Source of the DNA: Eutrigla gurnardus
Taxonomy: Eukaryota > Chordata > Actinopteri > Perciformes > Triglidae
NCBI GenBank assembly: GCA_963514095.1
Contig: OY741280.1
Location: forward strand, 6,649,464 to 6,713,463
Direction: 5' to 3'
Length of the DNA stretch: 64,000 bases
Part shown: positions 60,554-64,000 of the stretch, piece by piece
How the letters are laid out: each line of letters opens with the position of its first letter
How positions within the stretch are numbered: position 1 is the stretch's first letter
Notes under the pieces: generated by a model
Told to the model about the DNA's origin: nothing
The model's database searches: none
Seen by the model: only the letters and a program-made list of their open reading frames with translations
Program-made: the position numbers and the translations under genes

Positions 60554-61988
60554 TGTTATCCCTTTTAAGCCATCAAGAGTACCTTTATTTCAAAGACAAG
60601 AATCATTATTGAATCATTTTTATTTTTCAATTCATAAAAATAGCCCTCAGTCTGTGGGTAGACGTGTTTTGGGGGCTTCGGTCTGGCAGTAGGGGGCACA
60701 CTTATACCGGCCTCCAACATTCACTGAGGCCCTTCAAATAACAATGAACCTGAATGCGTTCCTAATCTCAAGCCAAAAACACACGGCACCCCGTTGAATT
60801 AAAAAAAGCAGGGTGGTTTAAATTTTAAAAGGCGGACCGTTAACTGACAGGGGCCCTTTCAAATCCCTTTTGGGACCGCAGCAACGGACTAACGGCTTAA
60901 CGTGCCACACACAACCCGCTGGCTGGGAATTATTTAAAATCACCCACGCTTCGACCCCATTGGCTACGAGGGAGACACAAAACCTGCCAATAGCCAGGCT
61001 GCGGGATTCAAACGGGCCAAACAAAAAGCAGCCATTACTCTGAGTTCATTTACTCTCACAGATGCACACCCACCGTGTTGCTCATTCAAAAGCCATTGTT
61101 CTGCCAGACACAGTTTAAAGACATTGGCAATCCATGGGATCTCAATTCATATCCTGTGTGGCTGCAGTTTTAATGGTACAGCTTCCAGCAAATAAAGCCT
61201 TGGAAATTGAAATCAATAGTAATAAATCAGCAGAATAAGCATCCCGGCTAAAGTTGGAGGGGGGGGGAAGTACGCTGTTTTCAAATCTATCATTTGACAT
61301 TTATGAGCGGAAATCTTAATCCTGGGATCGGCTAACAACGCGGGGGCAGAGCCGTCTGACGGACCGCAAATCACGGCTTGTGAGCAGACAAATGTCCATA
61401 AAACGGGGCCGCCAAAGTTGACCCCCGCCCCCTGCAGAAGTCTCAGGTGTGTAATTACGAGGAAAACGCAGAGATGAAAAATCCTGATAAATCCCCAACA
61501 GGGAAATACCGAAACAAAGCTGCTGCAATTACTTTCATTATTTTTCCCCCTGCAAAGGAGGAGATCAGACCATGTTCGCTACGAGGTCACGCACTCTGCT
61601 ACGAGATGAGCTCTGCAGCAAACAACTGACTGCACGCTGAAAAAAACTCGTTTCAACAATAATGCACAATCAGGCACGGAGGAGGCATCGGGAGACGGCC
61701 TCCTCGTCAGTTTTATTACGGAGAACAAGGGCCTTGATTTAGGACGACAGGTAGAACTACACATAAAACACAGAGACATGGGTTTGCAGCCAAACAGTCA
61801 GGATGATTCCCCGCCTCTCCTCCTTTATTGGCTCTCTGCACACTACAGCTGAACTTAACGGCAACGGCCCCCCTAGCGTGGTCCCGAAATGCCAGGAGAA
61901 CAATAGCGGCGGCCGTGGCCGTGGCTGTTATAGTCGTGACAAGGCAGCAAGTGGCTGGAATAGAGAGCGGGAGGAGGGGGAATACATC

Positions 61989-61990
<2 letters not shown>

Positions 61991-62040
<50 letters not shown>
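61991..62040 (+). repeat. TG dinucleotide repeat (left arm of an inverted pair)
   Basis: About 25 TG units. It is complementary to the CA tract at 62183-62240, 142 nt away. Confidence 0.97.
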
Positions 62041-62043
<3 letters not shown>

Positions 62044-62180
62044 GGGTTCAAAGAGGGAGTCCAGCATTGTTTGCCGGCTGTTGCCCTCCTATGGGGGGAG
62101 TGATGAGGGTGGTGGGGACACAAAAGGTCCCCAACAGACTGGAAACGAGGTAGCCAGCGACACACTAAATCCTCTACCCA

Positions 62181-62182
<2 letters not shown>

Positions 62183-62240
<58 letters not shown>
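62183..62240 (+). repeat. CA dinucleotide repeat (right arm of an inverted pair)
   Basis: About 29 CA units. It can pair with the TG tract at 61991-62040 to form a long stem in single-stranded DNA or RNA. Confidence 0.97.
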
Positions 62241-62242
<2 letters not shown>

Positions 62243-64000
62243 ACAGCGTCCAAGCAGAGCACAAGGAGAAGGAGGGGACAACACTGGAACTGGGTCAAAA
62301 ATCCAATTAATCCATGACAGGAGAGAGGGTTTGGAAGACACTCTGAGAGGAAAACCACAAGAGATGGGAAACAATACACCGCTGCCCTTTGACCTGTGTT
62401 TGCGTGAGAGAGAGAGAGACAGACAGAGAGAGAGTGAGAGTGTGTGTTGGATAAAGGCCAGGCTGTGTTTGTCATTTCAAAACTAAGTCCTAGTACTGTA
62501 ACTAATGTACTTGGTCTTCTGGCATTTTTCTTTCCCCCATAGAGCCCTTTGAAGTTCTCTGAAATAATCATTGATGTCTCCAAATTGTACATAAAAAGCC
62601 ACTCTGCCATTTATTCTTCCATTGTGCAGATTGATTGAGGAGTCAGGAGCACATCAAACAATCAGGGGAGTATTATTTCTCCTACCTCAGCCACACTTTC
62701 TAACGATCTTCCCTAATCCTTCCACAGCTTTGCACAAATCCCACCTCCTCTGGGGGGAGGGGGGAACGGAGGGGCACGGCTGAGGAAGTTGGGGTGAAAG
62801 TGTGTGTGTGTGTGAGGGGGGGAGCATGCCCGGGTCCCCCGGAGATCCGCAGATGTTAATGTGGGGCGAATGGACTGCGGCGGCGGGGTGACAGCAGGGA
62901 TGTCAACGGGGCTGCGGAGCAGTCACTACGGGTGACGGTTGTCAGCTGGGAAGATAAATAATGTAATGTCTACGGGATGTAATAGCCTCCGTATGATTCG
63001 AGCCGGTGACACTCCTGGGGAACACGAAGACAAATTCACGGCCGTCAGCGGCTGCCTCCAGAGCCAGCAGCCCAGCAGAGATGGAAATGAAGGGGAAAAA
63101 AACGGGGAAAAAAGGAGGGAAACTAACGCAACACAGCAGCATTTAGTAGATTGCTCTGTTAAGTCGGTTTGCCCTTTAAAGCCTCACTGAATCAGAGGAG
63201 GGAAAACTTCCGACAGCGTGGCTCGAAACTTTGGAGGCTGCTGTATTTTTGGTCGCTCCCTAATCAACATTGTCACAGCAGGTGTTTCCGATCAGCTGTC
63301 GCAGAATAAATATCTGCAGCGTTTCATTCAGTATGGATTCACCCTTTCAGCCTTTGACCGGTCCACTTTTGAAACACGATGACTTTGGCAAAACCCTCAG
63401 TGATATTATTTTGTCAGCTGTCAAAAGCAACTTGTCTCCCATCACTCCACAGTCCGCCAGTCGACTTTTTTTTTCCCAGAGCGTGCTCAAAAACTCAGTG
63501 TTTTGTAACAATTGTTGAACTTTTGATGTTTGTCAGATCTGTCTGAGCCCGTTATGATGCTCTAAGATCTTTCTGACCCCACTTAACTAAATGATGAGCT
63601 CACCAGAACTCATCATTGTTTAACAGACAATAACATGCCCTAATACAAGAATTGTCTTCGTTTTTCTTGCCAGTAACCAGAGCAGAGTAAACTAGGTCCT
63701 ATCTCTAGGGCGTGTGACTGAATGTTGACATATTTATTCTTGACTCTGAGTTTGGATTGTCTATTGTATTGTACAAGAGCGCTAAAACGGCTCAACAGTG
63801 AAGCGAATGTGAGGATTTTATCGAGACCTCGGCCGCTGACGAGCTTGACGAGCGGTTGCGATGGAACAGTGGAAACGCAGGAATGTTCCCCCACGAAGAT
63901 ACATTTCCCACTCGCAGATTGTGTTCACGTTAACTTGCACAACGCCGACTCCGACTTTAACAAAAAGCAGCTGCTTTGCGGGAGTCATTGCGAGGCTAAG

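Overview
The window is vertebrate nuclear DNA, most likely from a teleost fish. It carries one recognisable gene, read entirely on the minus strand: a receptor-type protein tyrosine phosphatase of the R2B (MAM-Ig-FN3) class. The spliced protein matches PTPRU (PTP-lambda/PCP-2) better than its paralogues PTPRK, PTPRM and PTPRT; examples are SENDTHCIQFSYFLYSRDG in the MAM domain and WEPLGYNLTRCHTYSLSLCY in the second FN3 domain. The teleost call rests on the sequence divergence, the fish-type SINE/LINE tails and hAT/Harbinger-like miniature elements, the very frequent CA/TG repeats and the moderately compact introns. No species can be named, nor whether this is a ptprua or ptprub duplicate.

Fourteen consecutive coding exons could be placed to the base. 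Each has AG/GT borders, and all codon phases join without a break. From right to left they are: second MAM exon (50603-50874), MAM end (40422-40503), two Ig exons (33558-33673, 29680-29851), FN3-1 (28405-28698), FN3-2 (21355-21675), FN3-3 in two exons (18699-18808, 14290-14491), FN3-4 in two exons (12085-12187, 9630-9909), a 37-nt linker exon (6854-6890), the transmembrane exon (2443-2581), a 30-nt tyrosine-rich microexon (789-818) and the first long juxtamembrane exon (232-392). Exon lengths of 272, 82, 116, 294, 110, 202, 103 and 37 nt agree with the R2B family layout as I remember it. The signal peptide and first MAM exon should lie beyond 64000. Both phosphatase domains should lie beyond position 1. 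The window therefore holds about 770 codons of ectodomain, membrane span and proximal cytoplasmic tail.

More than 95% of the window is intron. Notable contents are: a 1.54-kb minisatellite (26039-27576) of 41-bp units that appears to have grown from a piece of a fish SINE/LINE tail and has a clear higher-order duplication; three short terminal-inverted-repeat elements; an RTE-like LINE tail; two SINE pieces; an L2-like LINE tail ending 12 nt from the exon 7 donor; long CA/TG, AT and TAA microsatellites; and two compact inverted repeats. Two TG tracts start 15-17 nt downstream of donor sites (exons 5 and 10). The microexon is framed by long pyrimidine tracts on both sides. These three places are the best candidates for local splicing control.

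No second gene, RNA gene, CRISPR array or complete autonomous transposon was found. One open frame of 163 codons at 56895-57386 is unexplained. The rest of the intronic and 5' sequence is described interval by interval below.
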